NCBI GenBank assembly: GCA_021779665.1
Contig: JAJYAG010000053.1
Span: 1-37,616 of the forward strand
Source of the DNA: Bacteroidota bacterium
GTDB taxonomy: Bacteria > Bacteroidota > Bacteroidia > Bacteroidales > JAAUTT01
Reading direction: 5' to 3'
Length of the DNA: 37,616 bases
Positions 16,043 through 23,999 of the stretch are shown piece by piece. Made by a program: the position numbers and the translations under genes. How positions within the stretch are numbered: the stretch's first letter is position 1; each line of letters begins with the position of its first letter. Below the pieces are notes generated by a model. That model was not told the origin of the DNA, did not search any database, and was given only the letters and a program-made list of their open reading frames with translations.

Positions 16043-17791
16043 TCAGCCACCAGGCCTTCCTCCACCAGAAGCAGAACCCAGTGAGGTAACCGAACCGGAG
16101 ATTGTAAAATTACCATAAAGTGTTCCTCCGGTATAGCCGCCGCCGGTGTACAATCCATTTTGCAATGTCCCCGTTGAGCTGCCTCCTGTATAGATATAAT
16201 AAGTGCTGCCGCTTTTTAATGCAGCTGAGGAAAATACCATGGAATAATAGGAGCGCACGGGTTTAAAGGTCAGTATGTCGTTTCCGGCAGCATCCTGAAC
16301 ATGAAATATAGTATTTGCAGCAAGACCTGAAGTCATTATCACCCGTACCGAATACTGAGAGGAGCTAGTGCTGGGAGCCTGTGTCATATTGGAATTAGTT
16401 CCCGAAATTGCCAAAAGGCCGCCGGTTACGTTGCAGGTTCCGTTGTAGTCCATACCAACTTCTGGCGACGACTGTGGTCCGTGAGCCACGACGGTGCCAC
16501 CCGAAATTGCAATACTTCCGTTACTGTCCAGGGCATCGCCACCCGAGGCATTCACGTAAACATTACCTCCTGCGATGGAAAGCAGACTACCATCGTTCGA
16601 TTCTCCTCCGTTTCCTTTGGTTGCGTTAAAACAGTCGTCGGAAGATACAATACTTACACTTCCGTCGTTCACTTTTATGCTGGGACTTTCAATACCTTCG
16701 TACGATTTTGTAATAGATACCATTCCTTTGTTTATGGTAACAGAACTTTCGGCTTTAAACCCATCGTCGCCCGAGGCTGCAATAACTTCCCCGCCGTTGA
16801 CAACAAGTTCTCCATTGGTATGAACAGCATCGTCGGCTGAGCTGATGGTGAAAGTGCCCCCGTTGATGGTAAGCTTGACTTCAGCCTTTACTCCTTTTGC
16901 CGACAAGGTCGAAGCTACTGTTTTAGTGCTTCCGCCACCTGAGGTAAGTGTGTACTTTCCTGAATTTGCAGTAAAGTTTGTCTGCGCCGAAATAGCATCG
17001 CCGCCGGATGTTATATCCATGGTATCGGTAGATAATACTATATAGCCCAGCGCAGAATTTTCAGTATTGTCCGACTTAAATCCATCGCCACCGGATTTGA
17101 TGGTAAAACTCGCTCCTTTGGCATACAGATAGTCCTTGCCGCAAATCCCGTCATCCACCGCAGTGATGTTAATTTTTGAATCGCGCACAATCAACCCGTC
17201 TTTGCTCTGAATTCCATCCTTGTAGTTTCCTTTCACAATCAAAGTTCCTGAGCCACAAATTGTAAGGTTCGATTTACTGTAGATACAAGCATTGGGGTCG
17301 GTTGTGGCGGTACTTGCATAAGTGGTGGCATCGCTAAAGGTGTTTTGTGTTCCTGCCTGAAGATTAACTACCACTTTTTTAGCTTTGGAGATCAAAAACG
17401 GAGTTGTTGTTGAATTAGATATCTGAGCGCCTGCAAGAATTATACGCAATACTCCGGTGTCGTCAGTTTTTACAACCAGCTGCCCGTTGGTAAGAGATCC
17501 TGTAACACTGTATGTTGCAGCTTTGGTAATGGTAAAAACACTTCCCGAAACTGTCACTCCATCATTATTCACACTTACAGAAGTGCCATTGAGCACTATT
17601 GGAATTACATCGGCCGCATTCCAGACGTAATCAGTCGAATCTTCGTGCAACCCGGCGGTATTGTCCTGATCGGTATCAGAATCAGTATTTGTCTTTGTTT
17701 CCGGATCATCCTGAATATAGTCCTTTTCGCATGACCACACCAGCGACAGAAACAGGAAAGCCATGAAGCACAACAATTTATTTCTGCTCAT
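16043..17791 (-). CDS. Cthe_2159-like beta-helix carbohydrate-binding lipoprotein
   Basis: A 582-aa lipoprotein: signal peptide with lipobox LVWSC (Cys21), followed by EKDYIQDD and an Asp/Thr-rich linker (about 22-55), consistent with surface export. The body consists of regular beta-helix coils, each marked by a turn of the form (D)DG(I/F): KDGIQS, DDGICG, GDGFKS, GDAISA, DDAVHT, DDGFKA, YEGIES, DDCFNA, GDALDS. This matches the Cthe_2159 family, whose founder from Clostridium thermocellum binds cellulose and polygalacturonate and has a polysaccharide-lyase-like fold. The C-terminus is Gly-rich (SASGGGRPGG). It starts 8 bases after the DUF2490 stop, hence is co-transcribed. Binding target here is unknown. 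Confidence 0.85.
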   Translation of the reverse strand: MSRNKLLCFMAFLFLSLVWSCEKDYIQDDPETKTNTDSDTDQDNTAGLHEDSTDYVWNAADVIPIVLNGTSVSVNNDGVTVSGSVFTITKAATYSVTGSLTNGQLVVKTDDTGVLRIILAGAQISNSTTTPFLISKAKKVVVNLQAGTQNTFSDATTYASTATTDPNACIYSKSNLTICGSGTLIVKGNYKDGIQSKDGLIVRDSKINITAVDDGICGKDYLYAKGASFTIKSGGDGFKSDNTENSALGYIVLSTDTMDITSGGDAISAQTNFTANSGKYTLTSGGGSTKTVASTLSAKGVKAEVKLTINGGTFTISSADDAVHTNGELVVNGGEVIAASGDDGFKAESSVTINKGMVSITKSYEGIESPSIKVNDGSVSIVSSDDCFNATKGNGGESNDGSLLSIAGGNVYVNASGGDALDSNGSIAISGGTVVAHGPQSSPEVGMDYNGTCNVTGGLLAISGTNSNMTQAPSTSSSQYSVRVIMTSGLAANTIFHVQDAAGNDILTFKPVRSYYSMVFSSAALKSGSTYYIYTGGSSTGTLQNGLYTGGGYTGGTLYGNFTISGSVTSLGSASGGGRPGG

Positions 17792-17799
17792 AATAAATC

Positions 17800-18501
17800 T
17801 TATTTGAATGAAATATAATACCCAACGCCCAGAACACTTCTGTTTACAGGATTGTCAACATCGATTTCCTGATCAAAAAGTCCGTAAATTTCGATGCGTT
17901 GAGACTTACTGAATTTGTAATTCAAAGAGAGGATATATCGAACCTGATCAAATTTATTCCCATCAGGATTATTAAGCTGGTAAAACGATTCAACTGAGAA
18001 AGCAGGAGTAACCGGAAAATTAGGGATGTTATATTTCAATTTTAAACGGTTGCGCCAGGCATATTCGGGGTTTACTTTGTAGTTGTCAATTAAGCCTGTT
18101 TCGGTAACACGGCCTCTTTCGTCTTTAATGGTCCGTTGAAACCGTTCCCGAAGGCTTACTGAAAATCTTCCGAACTTTTGTTCACCCTGAATAAAAAGAT
18201 TGTATCGTTGGCGGGGTTGGTAGTCGTTAAATTCCGAATCGTAAAAATTATAGTAATTGTAACTTAGCCCAATGGTAACAGGCTTGAAAATATTATAGCT
18301 CACATCCAGTCCTATCCCATAACGGGTAACCTGACTCAGGAAATCGCTGTTACGTATTTCTCCCGAAAGGGACACGTCCAACTTGCCAAATTGTTTTGTA
18401 AGGCCTATTTCGGACCAGATTCCGTGTTCGGTGGATTGAGCCGCAGCTTTGGTGAATGCAACAATCAAAACAATGATGATAATGAAAAGCGTTTTTATCA
18501 T
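17800..18501 (-). CDS. DUF2490-family outer-membrane protein
   Basis: A 233-aa protein from the ATG at 18501; the frame is open to 18561 but only this start gives a signal peptide (MIKTLFIIIIVLIVAFTKAAA). The mature part, IWSEIGLTKQFGKLDVSLSG, then YRNRLK-type and YGLFDQEIDVDNP motifs and a terminal VLGVGYYISFK, is the DUF2490 pattern, a predicted outer-membrane barrel of unknown function. Its start codon lies only about 10 bases after the U-tract of a terminator hairpin, so it must be expressed by read-through from the lipoprotein gene upstream. The Cthe_2159-like gene follows after 8 bases. Confidence 0.8.
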   Translation of the reverse strand: MIKTLFIIIIVLIVAFTKAAAQSTEHGIWSEIGLTKQFGKLDVSLSGEIRNSDFLSQVTRYGIGLDVSYNIFKPVTIGLSYNYYNFYDSEFNDYQPRQRYNLFIQGEQKFGRFSVSLRERFQRTIKDERGRVTETGLIDNYKVNPEYAWRNRLKLKYNIPNFPVTPAFSVESFYQLNNPDGNKFDQVRYILSLNYKFSKSQRIEIYGLFDQEIDVDNPVNRSVLGVGYYISFK

Positions 18502-18516
18502 AATTTCTTTAAAAAA

Positions 18517-18542
18517 GTGCCTGGAGCCCAACCTCCAGGCAC
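18517..18542 (-). terminator. Terminator/attenuator between lipoprotein and DUF2490 genes
   Basis: GTGCCTGGAG (18517-18526) pairs perfectly with CTCCAGGCAC (18533-18542) across a 6-base loop, followed on the minus strand by T6. It is 37 bases after the lipoprotein stop and about 15 bases before the DUF2490 ATG. There is no room for a promoter in between, so it probably sets the expression ratio by partial read-through. Confidence 0.8.
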
Positions 18543-18579
18543 AAGTGAAAAACACTAACAACTTAACCAGAAACCAATT

Positions 18580-19527
18580 TTAATGTCTTCCTTTATGCAT
18601 GTGTTTGTGAAACTTTCCGCCTTCACCAAATCTGCCTTTTGCAAGATCAATTACTTCAGTAGTATCGTTTGCAGTAACTGTCGCAGAACTGTCGCAGGTA
18701 CCATCGCCATAGTCAATTACAGTGACATTACCATCTCTGCTGAGTTCTTCTTTACCGCTTTTGATAAAACCGCAACTCTTGTCGTACAGAAGAGCTGATG
18801 TAATGGTTCTGCCGAATTTCAAAGTATTATTAACCGTCAAGGTTCCTGAACCGGTTTTGTAATAAACATCGTCGGCTTTATCGGTAGTTTCAAACCCGCT
18901 TACCCATTCAATAGATTCGTTGTTTTTCTGAACAATAATATCGCCATCGGGTTGGGTCATGATTTGTTCCCACGAAGTTTCTACCACCCAATTCCCATTG
19001 GCATTTTTGCCAAGGTTCTTGCGTGTTGCAGTCAGGTCGACCTTTGTGCTGTCCACATAGAAATTATCGTATTTTACAGTCTGAACAGCGCCGGCATTGA
19101 TAACCGTATCGGACATTTCGATGACAATTTTACCCGATTTAACATGGTTCTTACCTTCGGTGCAGGCAGTTCCATAATCAACAGTAATTGTTTTCGGAAA
19201 AGTACTGCTGCTTACTGTAACTGTTGCGCAGCTGTTAATATGTGGAATTCCAAACCGTACAGGTTCCATATGCCCAAAACCTTTGCCGTAACCAAGCTTA
19301 GGATTAAAACCGTCGAATGAAAAAGCCTTTGTTGTTCCGTCGAACTTCTCAACAGCGAGACTCTGCACGTCGGCCACGCTCGTTTCGTAAACCTGGTTCC
19401 CAATAACCTCAGAAACAACCCCGGTTAAATCGGCCGACAAGTCTCCGTTATTCTCGTTCTGGAACTTTTGGCACGAAAAAACCACCATTGCTGTAATAGC
19501 TACAGATCCAATTAACCTTTTTTTCAT
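18580..19527 (-). CDS. Lipoprotein of unknown function with His/Lys-rich tail
   Basis: A 315-aa lipoprotein with lipobox VVFSC (Cys19). Two related modules are visible: Cys100...DYG(117-119)..Cys122 followed by SGKIVIE, and Cys252...DYG(272-274)...Cys278; each places a Cys about 20 residues before a beta-strand ending DYG and a second Cys just after. The C-terminus is basic and His-rich (FGEGGKFHKHMHKGRH), and another His/Gly-rich patch (GYGKGFGHMEPVRFGIPH) lies near residue 80-96, which may bind metal. Similar Cys-DYG-Cys lipoproteins are common and uncharacterised in Bacteroidota. It is the first gene of the operon with DUF2490 and the Cthe_2159-like gene, behind a putative ECF promoter. 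Confidence 0.75.
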   Translation of the reverse strand: MKKRLIGSVAITAMVVFSCQKFQNENNGDLSADLTGVVSEVIGNQVYETSVADVQSLAVEKFDGTTKAFSFDGFNPKLGYGKGFGHMEPVRFGIPHINSCATVTVSSSTFPKTITVDYGTACTEGKNHVKSGKIVIEMSDTVINAGAVQTVKYDNFYVDSTKVDLTATRKNLGKNANGNWVVETSWEQIMTQPDGDIIVQKNNESIEWVSGFETTDKADDVYYKTGSGTLTVNNTLKFGRTITSALLYDKSCGFIKSGKEELSRDGNVTVIDYGDGTCDSSATVTANDTTEVIDLAKGRFGEGGKFHKHMHKGRH

Positions 19528-19570
19528 AGTTTCTAAATTTGATTAAACCAATTTTCGTTTTTATGCTACT

Positions 19571-19596
19571 AATACAGGCATACATTTTTTCACCCT
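19571..19596 (-). promoter_or_regulatory. Putative ECF promoter of the lipoprotein operon
   Basis: On the minus strand AGGGT, 13 bases, CCTGTATT, ending 43 bases before the ATG at 19527. An identical arrangement with the same 13-base spacing precedes the second sigma gene (23836-23861). Both have A-rich sequence just after AGGGT. The repeated bipartite form fits a -35/-10 pair recognised by one ECF sigma factor. Motifs and spacing are seen; promoter activity is inferred. Confidence 0.6.
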
Positions 19597-19777
19597 AACA
19601 GGAAATAAAAGTTATTTTTAACTCAATCGAAAAAACCAAAAAAAACTGTTAATAAGAACCACAAAGGTTAATACAAGAGAACCACAGAAAAATTATGTTG
19701 ATAAAGTCAGATTGAATTATAGAAGGGTAATATGCTTTGGATATTTTTAGAAAGGCATGGTTGACCTTAAAATAAGT

Positions 19778-22453
19778 CTAAAAGCTGAAATGCAGAAACA
19801 GATTTAACGACCGAGCTTTGGAGCGTATGAGGTTCGTTTGTGAAAAGGACATATTTTCGAAATTGAAGTCACGAGAGTTAATATCATAATAGTTCCGGGT
19901 ATTCAGAACATTTATAACAGAGGCTCCAAGTTTAAACTGAGACTTGCCTAAATGAAATGCATAATTGGCTGATAAGTCAGTTCTGAAATAATTCGGCACA
20001 CGGGCATAATACCTGAAGAAACCATCTAAATAAGGATCTTTCTCCATTTTGTAATAGGGTCGCCCGGTCGAAAAAAGAAAAATAGAGCCAAAATTCCATT
20101 TCCCAAAAGAAACCATGTTGTTAACACTTAACTGGTGCAACTGATCGGTTGAAGAAGGGAAAGCATATCCGAAGTTAATCTCATCAAACCTTTCAAGGCT
20201 CCGGCTTATGGAATATGAAACCCATCCGGTATAACTCTTTCGTTTATATTGAAGCATAAAATCAATTCCATAGGCCTCTCCATCGCCATCGAGAAAATAA
20301 CTGGCGCGGTTTTCGGTTCCCGGCGCCGGGGAAAATTTATCCCGATCAGTATTTCTTCGAAAATGAGAAATATAAAAATACTCCTGAATGCCACTTATAC
20401 TTTTGTAATAAGCCTCAGTATCAAAAATGAAATCGCCTCTTTGAAAATTAGCTCCAATTACATAATGATCGGAGTTGATTACCGGATGCCTGATTCCATC
20501 GGCCAAAACCCAGAAATTCTTAATATAACCTGTTTCCTGCGCGGCACCAACCTGACTGATATATTGGCAATAATGCCCATAAGCCATTCTCAGGGACGTT
20601 CTTGAATCCAGATCTGCACCCAGAGCCAACCGGGGTTCAACATAAATTCGTTTTGTGCCATTGTAGTAATTCACCCTTAACCCGGGTTTAACGGTGAAAA
20701 CATTATTCAGCTTAATCCTGTCGAGAAAATACAGGGAGCTTACCCAGTTTTTCTGGTCAATGTTATCATAAACAAGTGTATCGCCTGAATCTTTGTAATA
20801 GAAGGTATGATTGCGACGCGACAATGCTCCGAAATATAGCTGATGCCGGTCATTTAGGGTATATGAGTTTTTAAGAGATATTGCCAGGTCGTTCAGGGTA
20901 TTCTCATCGTTCATTGGGAAATTATTGATCTTCTGAGGCAAAGGATCAGTAGGTTGCTCTTTCGATGAAACAGTTGATTCTATTAATGTTCGGTTTGAGT
21001 ATAAATTCGAATAACCTGAAGCACCCACCTGCAAACTGGTAAATAATGAGTTATTCCATTGTCTTGTCCAGTTTCCGCTTAAACCAAAATTACTCCAGGT
21101 GCTTTTATCAACATTGTCAATTAATAATCCTTTGTAGGAATTTGAGTAGGAATTATCAATGAAGTCCTTCCCACCATAATAGCTTACTGATAAGCTTTCG
21201 CGTGAATTGGGACGAAAAGTCAGTTTGCTGTTATAGTCGTAAAACTTAAATGATGGCGTACTTACAACGGTTGTATTTGGCATAGGACCCTGGAAACCAT
21301 CAATTCCGCCACTCCGGACAACATCCTTTGCGAATTCGGTTGAATAAATATCCGAATAGGTTCTCCTGAAAGCCGCAACCAGCGATATCTTTTTGCCAAC
21401 GGGAACTTCGGCGGTAATATTTCCACTCAACAGATTAATATCGCCATAAATTTTAGGTCGTTGATAGTTTCCCGATTTAGCCGTTATATCCACAATTCCC
21501 GATACCCGCTCTCCGTAACGGGAGTCGAAGCCGCCCTTAAACACCTGAACATCTTTGATAACATTGGGATTCAGCGACGAAATCATTCCATAATAGTGGC
21601 TCAGGTTATAAAGCGTTTGTCCGTCGAATAAAATAAGGTTCTGATCACTGGAGCCTCCATGTATACTAAGCTCCGAAGAATTTTCGGAGTAACTTATGCC
21701 GGGAAGCAGCTGCAACGTCCTGAAAATATCGGTTTCAACCTGGATAGGCAAATCAATAAGCTTGGAAACATTGATGGTGGTTGCAAAATCGACATCGTTC
21801 CTGAAATCGATCATTTCCAGACGCGGACTGTTAACAACAACAGTATCTATAAGCTGTACCTTTCTTTTAAGCTGAAAGCTAAGACTCTGGTCGGGATTAC
21901 TCCAGTGGATAAGCGTATCGACAGGATTATACCCAATAAAATTTACTACAATACGAAAAGGGTTCGCCTGTATATTTTTGAAGCTGAAAGAGCCCGACGA
22001 TGATGCATAAGTATTCATATTCAGCTCGGGAAGCACAACTGCAGCGTAAGGCAATTGCTCACCCGATTCGCGATCAGTAATAGCCCCCAAAATCCTGCAC
22101 GAAACCGTGTCGGCAGAGCCAACAACTCGTTTATCAATTAATAGAAACCGGTTGTGCTTGTAAACGTAATCAAACGACAAACCCGAGAGTAAATTTTGCA
22201 TAAACTCCTCGGGTGTATTTCCTGTTACCTGCCTGTTTATATGTACCGTGGATGCTTTTTGAGCGTCGAAAGCAACTTTTATCTTAAGTTGCTCCGATGC
22301 TTTAGTAAGTGCATTTGCCAGTGTTTCTCCTTTATAATCTATTTTATAGGTTTGTGCGGACAAATTCCCAAATACAACTAAAGCCAACAAGCAAAACAGT
22401 ATTTTAATCCGACTTATTCCGAACCTGTATTTTACTATTGGTTCCAATCTCAT
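19778..22453 (-). CDS. TonB-dependent receptor with STN signalling domain
   Basis: About 891 aa from the ATG at 22453; an ATG at 22483 is possible but gives a longer N-region before the hydrophobic signal segment (IKILFCLLALVVFGNLSA). Order: STN domain (TYKIDYKGETLANALTKASE to NRFLLIDKR), carboxypeptidase-regulatory-like domain (ILGAITDRESGEQLPYAAVV), plug (LPIQVETDIFRTLQLLPGIS, LILFDGQTLY, VFKGGFDSRYGERVSGIVDI), barrel ending LNLFLHFSF. The gene overlaps the end of fecR by 50 bases, so the cassette is translated together. There is no susD partner, and the barrel is shorter than a SusC, closer to FecA-like receptors. The ligand is unknown; signalling to the adjacent FecR is expected. Confidence 0.9.
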   Translation of the reverse strand: MRLEPIVKYRFGISRIKILFCLLALVVFGNLSAQTYKIDYKGETLANALTKASEQLKIKVAFDAQKASTVHINRQVTGNTPEEFMQNLLSGLSFDYVYKHNRFLLIDKRVVGSADTVSCRILGAITDRESGEQLPYAAVVLPELNMNTYASSSGSFSFKNIQANPFRIVVNFIGYNPVDTLIHWSNPDQSLSFQLKRKVQLIDTVVVNSPRLEMIDFRNDVDFATTINVSKLIDLPIQVETDIFRTLQLLPGISYSENSSELSIHGGSSDQNLILFDGQTLYNLSHYYGMISSLNPNVIKDVQVFKGGFDSRYGERVSGIVDITAKSGNYQRPKIYGDINLLSGNITAEVPVGKKISLVAAFRRTYSDIYSTEFAKDVVRSGGIDGFQGPMPNTTVVSTPSFKFYDYNSKLTFRPNSRESLSVSYYGGKDFIDNSYSNSYKGLLIDNVDKSTWSNFGLSGNWTRQWNNSLFTSLQVGASGYSNLYSNRTLIESTVSSKEQPTDPLPQKINNFPMNDENTLNDLAISLKNSYTLNDRHQLYFGALSRRNHTFYYKDSGDTLVYDNIDQKNWVSSLYFLDRIKLNNVFTVKPGLRVNYYNGTKRIYVEPRLALGADLDSRTSLRMAYGHYCQYISQVGAAQETGYIKNFWVLADGIRHPVINSDHYVIGANFQRGDFIFDTEAYYKSISGIQEYFYISHFRRNTDRDKFSPAPGTENRASYFLDGDGEAYGIDFMLQYKRKSYTGWVSYSISRSLERFDEINFGYAFPSSTDQLHQLSVNNMVSFGKWNFGSIFLFSTGRPYYKMEKDPYLDGFFRYYARVPNYFRTDLSANYAFHLGKSQFKLGASVINVLNTRNYYDINSRDFNFENMSFSQTNLIRSKARSLNLFLHFSF

Positions 22454-23291
22454 AATCCAGCCCCATTGGTATACAAACAACATCTAAAACGTTCACGAGA
22501 TCTCTGTTCGAAAAATCCCCTGTATAGAATTTATTCTCGATTTCAGGAAGTGTAAAAGTAACATTAAATTGTCTCTCGATCTCCTTAAAAACATCAATTA
22601 ACGGAGCCGATTCGAAATAAAACTGTCCAATCCGCCAGTTCGAAACGGTCGTAATATTCTTATCAGTAAACTCCTGTAGCCGGTTGTTTTTTGAAACCGC
22701 ACTTTCGCCGGGTGTAAGAATAACAGCATCGCCGGCATTCTTTACCTGCACCTTACCGGTTACACAGCTCACCTTAAACGATTTTTCACGTGCATGGATG
22801 TTAAATGAAGTGCCCAGCACCCTGATATCAGCAAACCTTGTCCTCACCACAAAGCCGCTTCCCTTCTTCACTCTGAAAAAAGCCTCTCCTTCGAGTTTCA
22901 GAAATCTGTTTTTATTGAAGCTGCTTTTCCTGAAGGATATTTTGCTTTCCGCATTGATGCTTACCATTGATCCGTCGGGTAAACGGTATTCGGTCTGCTG
23001 TCCTTTAGGAGCCACAACATTGGTGGTGCCAAAGTATGAAAAAGTCGACCAGACTCCCAGTAAAACCAGGATGGATGCAGCTGCTGAGTATATCCAGCGC
23101 ATTTTGGTGCGGGGGTTTAACGCTACTGTTTTCGGAGTGGAAGAATTTTCAATCCGTAACTTCAGCCTCCTTAGAGCTTCTTCTTTCGAAATTGTGGCGG
23201 GCACGTCCAGTTCCGAGGCCCGGGAAATTATTTTCCTTTCCAGTTCCGAATTGCCATTCGCCACTTCTTTATTGTTTAATTCGTCGAACAT
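22404..23291 (-). CDS. FecR-family anti-sigma factor, second cassette
   Basis: A 295-aa inner-membrane anti-sigma factor. Cytoplasmic N-terminus about 1-68, one transmembrane segment (IYSAAASILVLLGVWSTFSY, about 70-89), periplasmic FecR domain (VVAPKGQQTEYRLPDGSMVS, LKLEGEAFFRVKKG, IRVLGTSFNIHAR), and a C-terminal DUF4974-type domain (FYFESAPLIDVFKEIERQF, VCIPMGLDYEI). It starts 11 bases after the sigma stop and overlaps the receptor start, the canonical sigma-fecR-receptor order. It should hold the sigma factor until the receptor's STN domain signals ligand uptake. Confidence 0.93.
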   Translation of the reverse strand: MFDELNNKEVANGNSELERKIISRASELDVPATISKEEALRRLKLRIENSSTPKTVALNPRTKMRWIYSAAASILVLLGVWSTFSYFGTTNVVAPKGQQTEYRLPDGSMVSINAESKISFRKSSFNKNRFLKLEGEAFFRVKKGSGFVVRTRFADIRVLGTSFNIHAREKSFKVSCVTGKVQVKNAGDAVILTPGESAVSKNNRLQEFTDKNITTVSNWRIGQFYFESAPLIDVFKEIERQFNVTFTLPEIENKFYTGDFSNRDLVNVLDVVCIPMGLDYEIGTNSKIQVRNKSD

Positions 23292-23302
23292 GATTTATTT
23301 CT

Positions 23303-23803
23303 TTAAATGTTCATGTTTAATTCTTTCTTTAAAAAGGCTAAAGCCTTCTCCATTCGTTTCTCCACGGCTTTTACCGTAATCCCCAGATTATCGGCAATTT
23401 CCCTGTATGTAAGTTTATCTATCCGGTTCATTAAAAAAACCGTCCGTCGTTTATCGTCCAATTCACCTATTGCTCTGCGGAGCTTTGTGTCGAATTCTTT
23501 CATCTCCAGCAGATACTCGGGCGATTCTTCCATTCTGTCCGTACGCAATGTACTCCTGAAATTAAATGCTACCTTCTGATGCTCTACCTTATTTAAGAAA
23601 AGGTTATTTGCGGTAGTATAAAGCAGCTGCTTTACCGTTTCGAACCGAACATCTGCCCGCTTCTCCCATATTTTTAAAAATGCATCCTGAGCTGTATCCT
23701 CAGCCAATTCAATATTTCCCGACTTATAATAAATATAATTCCGGATGGGCTCGTACCAACTGTTGAATACATTGTCAAACTCTGCCTGACTTATGCCTGC
23801 CAT
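23303..23803 (-). CDS. ECF sigma-70 factor, second cassette
   Basis: A 166-aa ECF sigma factor. Region 2 is about residues 10-75 (FNSWYEPIRNYIYYKSGN, AEDTAQDAFLKIWEKR); region 4 is about 110-160 (ELDDKRRTVFLMNRIDKL with helix-turn-helix REIADNLGITVKAVEKRME). It lacks the hydrophobic tail of the first sigma factor. It heads the sigma-fecR-receptor cassette. A bipartite site AGGGT-N13-CCTGTATT lies 33 bases before its start and is repeated before the lipoprotein operon at 19527, suggesting autoregulation and control of that operon. Confidence 0.93.
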   Translation of the reverse strand: MAGISQAEFDNVFNSWYEPIRNYIYYKSGNIELAEDTAQDAFLKIWEKRADVRFETVKQLLYTTANNLFLNKVEHQKVAFNFRSTLRTDRMEESPEYLLEMKEFDTKLRRAIGELDDKRRTVFLMNRIDKLTYREIADNLGITVKAVEKRMEKALAFLKKELNMNI

Positions 23804-23835
23804 TATAAAGCTTGTTATAACTTAAATTCGAATTA

Positions 23836-23861
23836 AATACAGGTGACCTGAATTTTACCCT
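23836..23861 (-). promoter_or_regulatory. Putative autoregulated ECF promoter of the second sigma gene
   Basis: On the minus strand AGGGT, 13 bases, CCTGTATT, ending 32 bases before the ATG at 23803. It shares both boxes and the spacing exactly with 19571-19596. A small dyad (CAGGT-G-ACCTG on the + strand) overlaps the spacer. Read as a -35/-10 pair it fits positive autoregulation by the ECF factor. Confidence 0.6.
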
Positions 23862-23929
23862 ACACTTTATTTAAGAAAATTTAAGAAAAAGAAGGTAGAA
23901 ACCGAAATCGTTGTGAAAATTAAAAATCA

Positions 23930-23960
23930 TTTGAATTAAACTAAAAAGAATTTACTTTTA
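23930..23960 (+). promoter_or_regulatory. Probable housekeeping promoter of the PHP phosphodiesterase gene
   Basis: TTTG (23930-23933), 19 bases, then TACTTTTA (23953-23960), one mismatch from TAnnTTTG. This fits the Bacteroidota -33/-7 primary sigma promoter and would place the transcript start about 30 bases before the ATG at 24000. Confidence 0.5.
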
Positions 23961-23999
23961 GAGCTGACATTTAACTGCTAATCTGTGAACAACTCAGTT

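Noticed and set aside
22684-23379. 231-codon open frame on the + strand
   Set aside because: Lies antisense to the second fecR and the end of its sigma gene, both with clear family motifs; its translation shows no domain or signal peptide.
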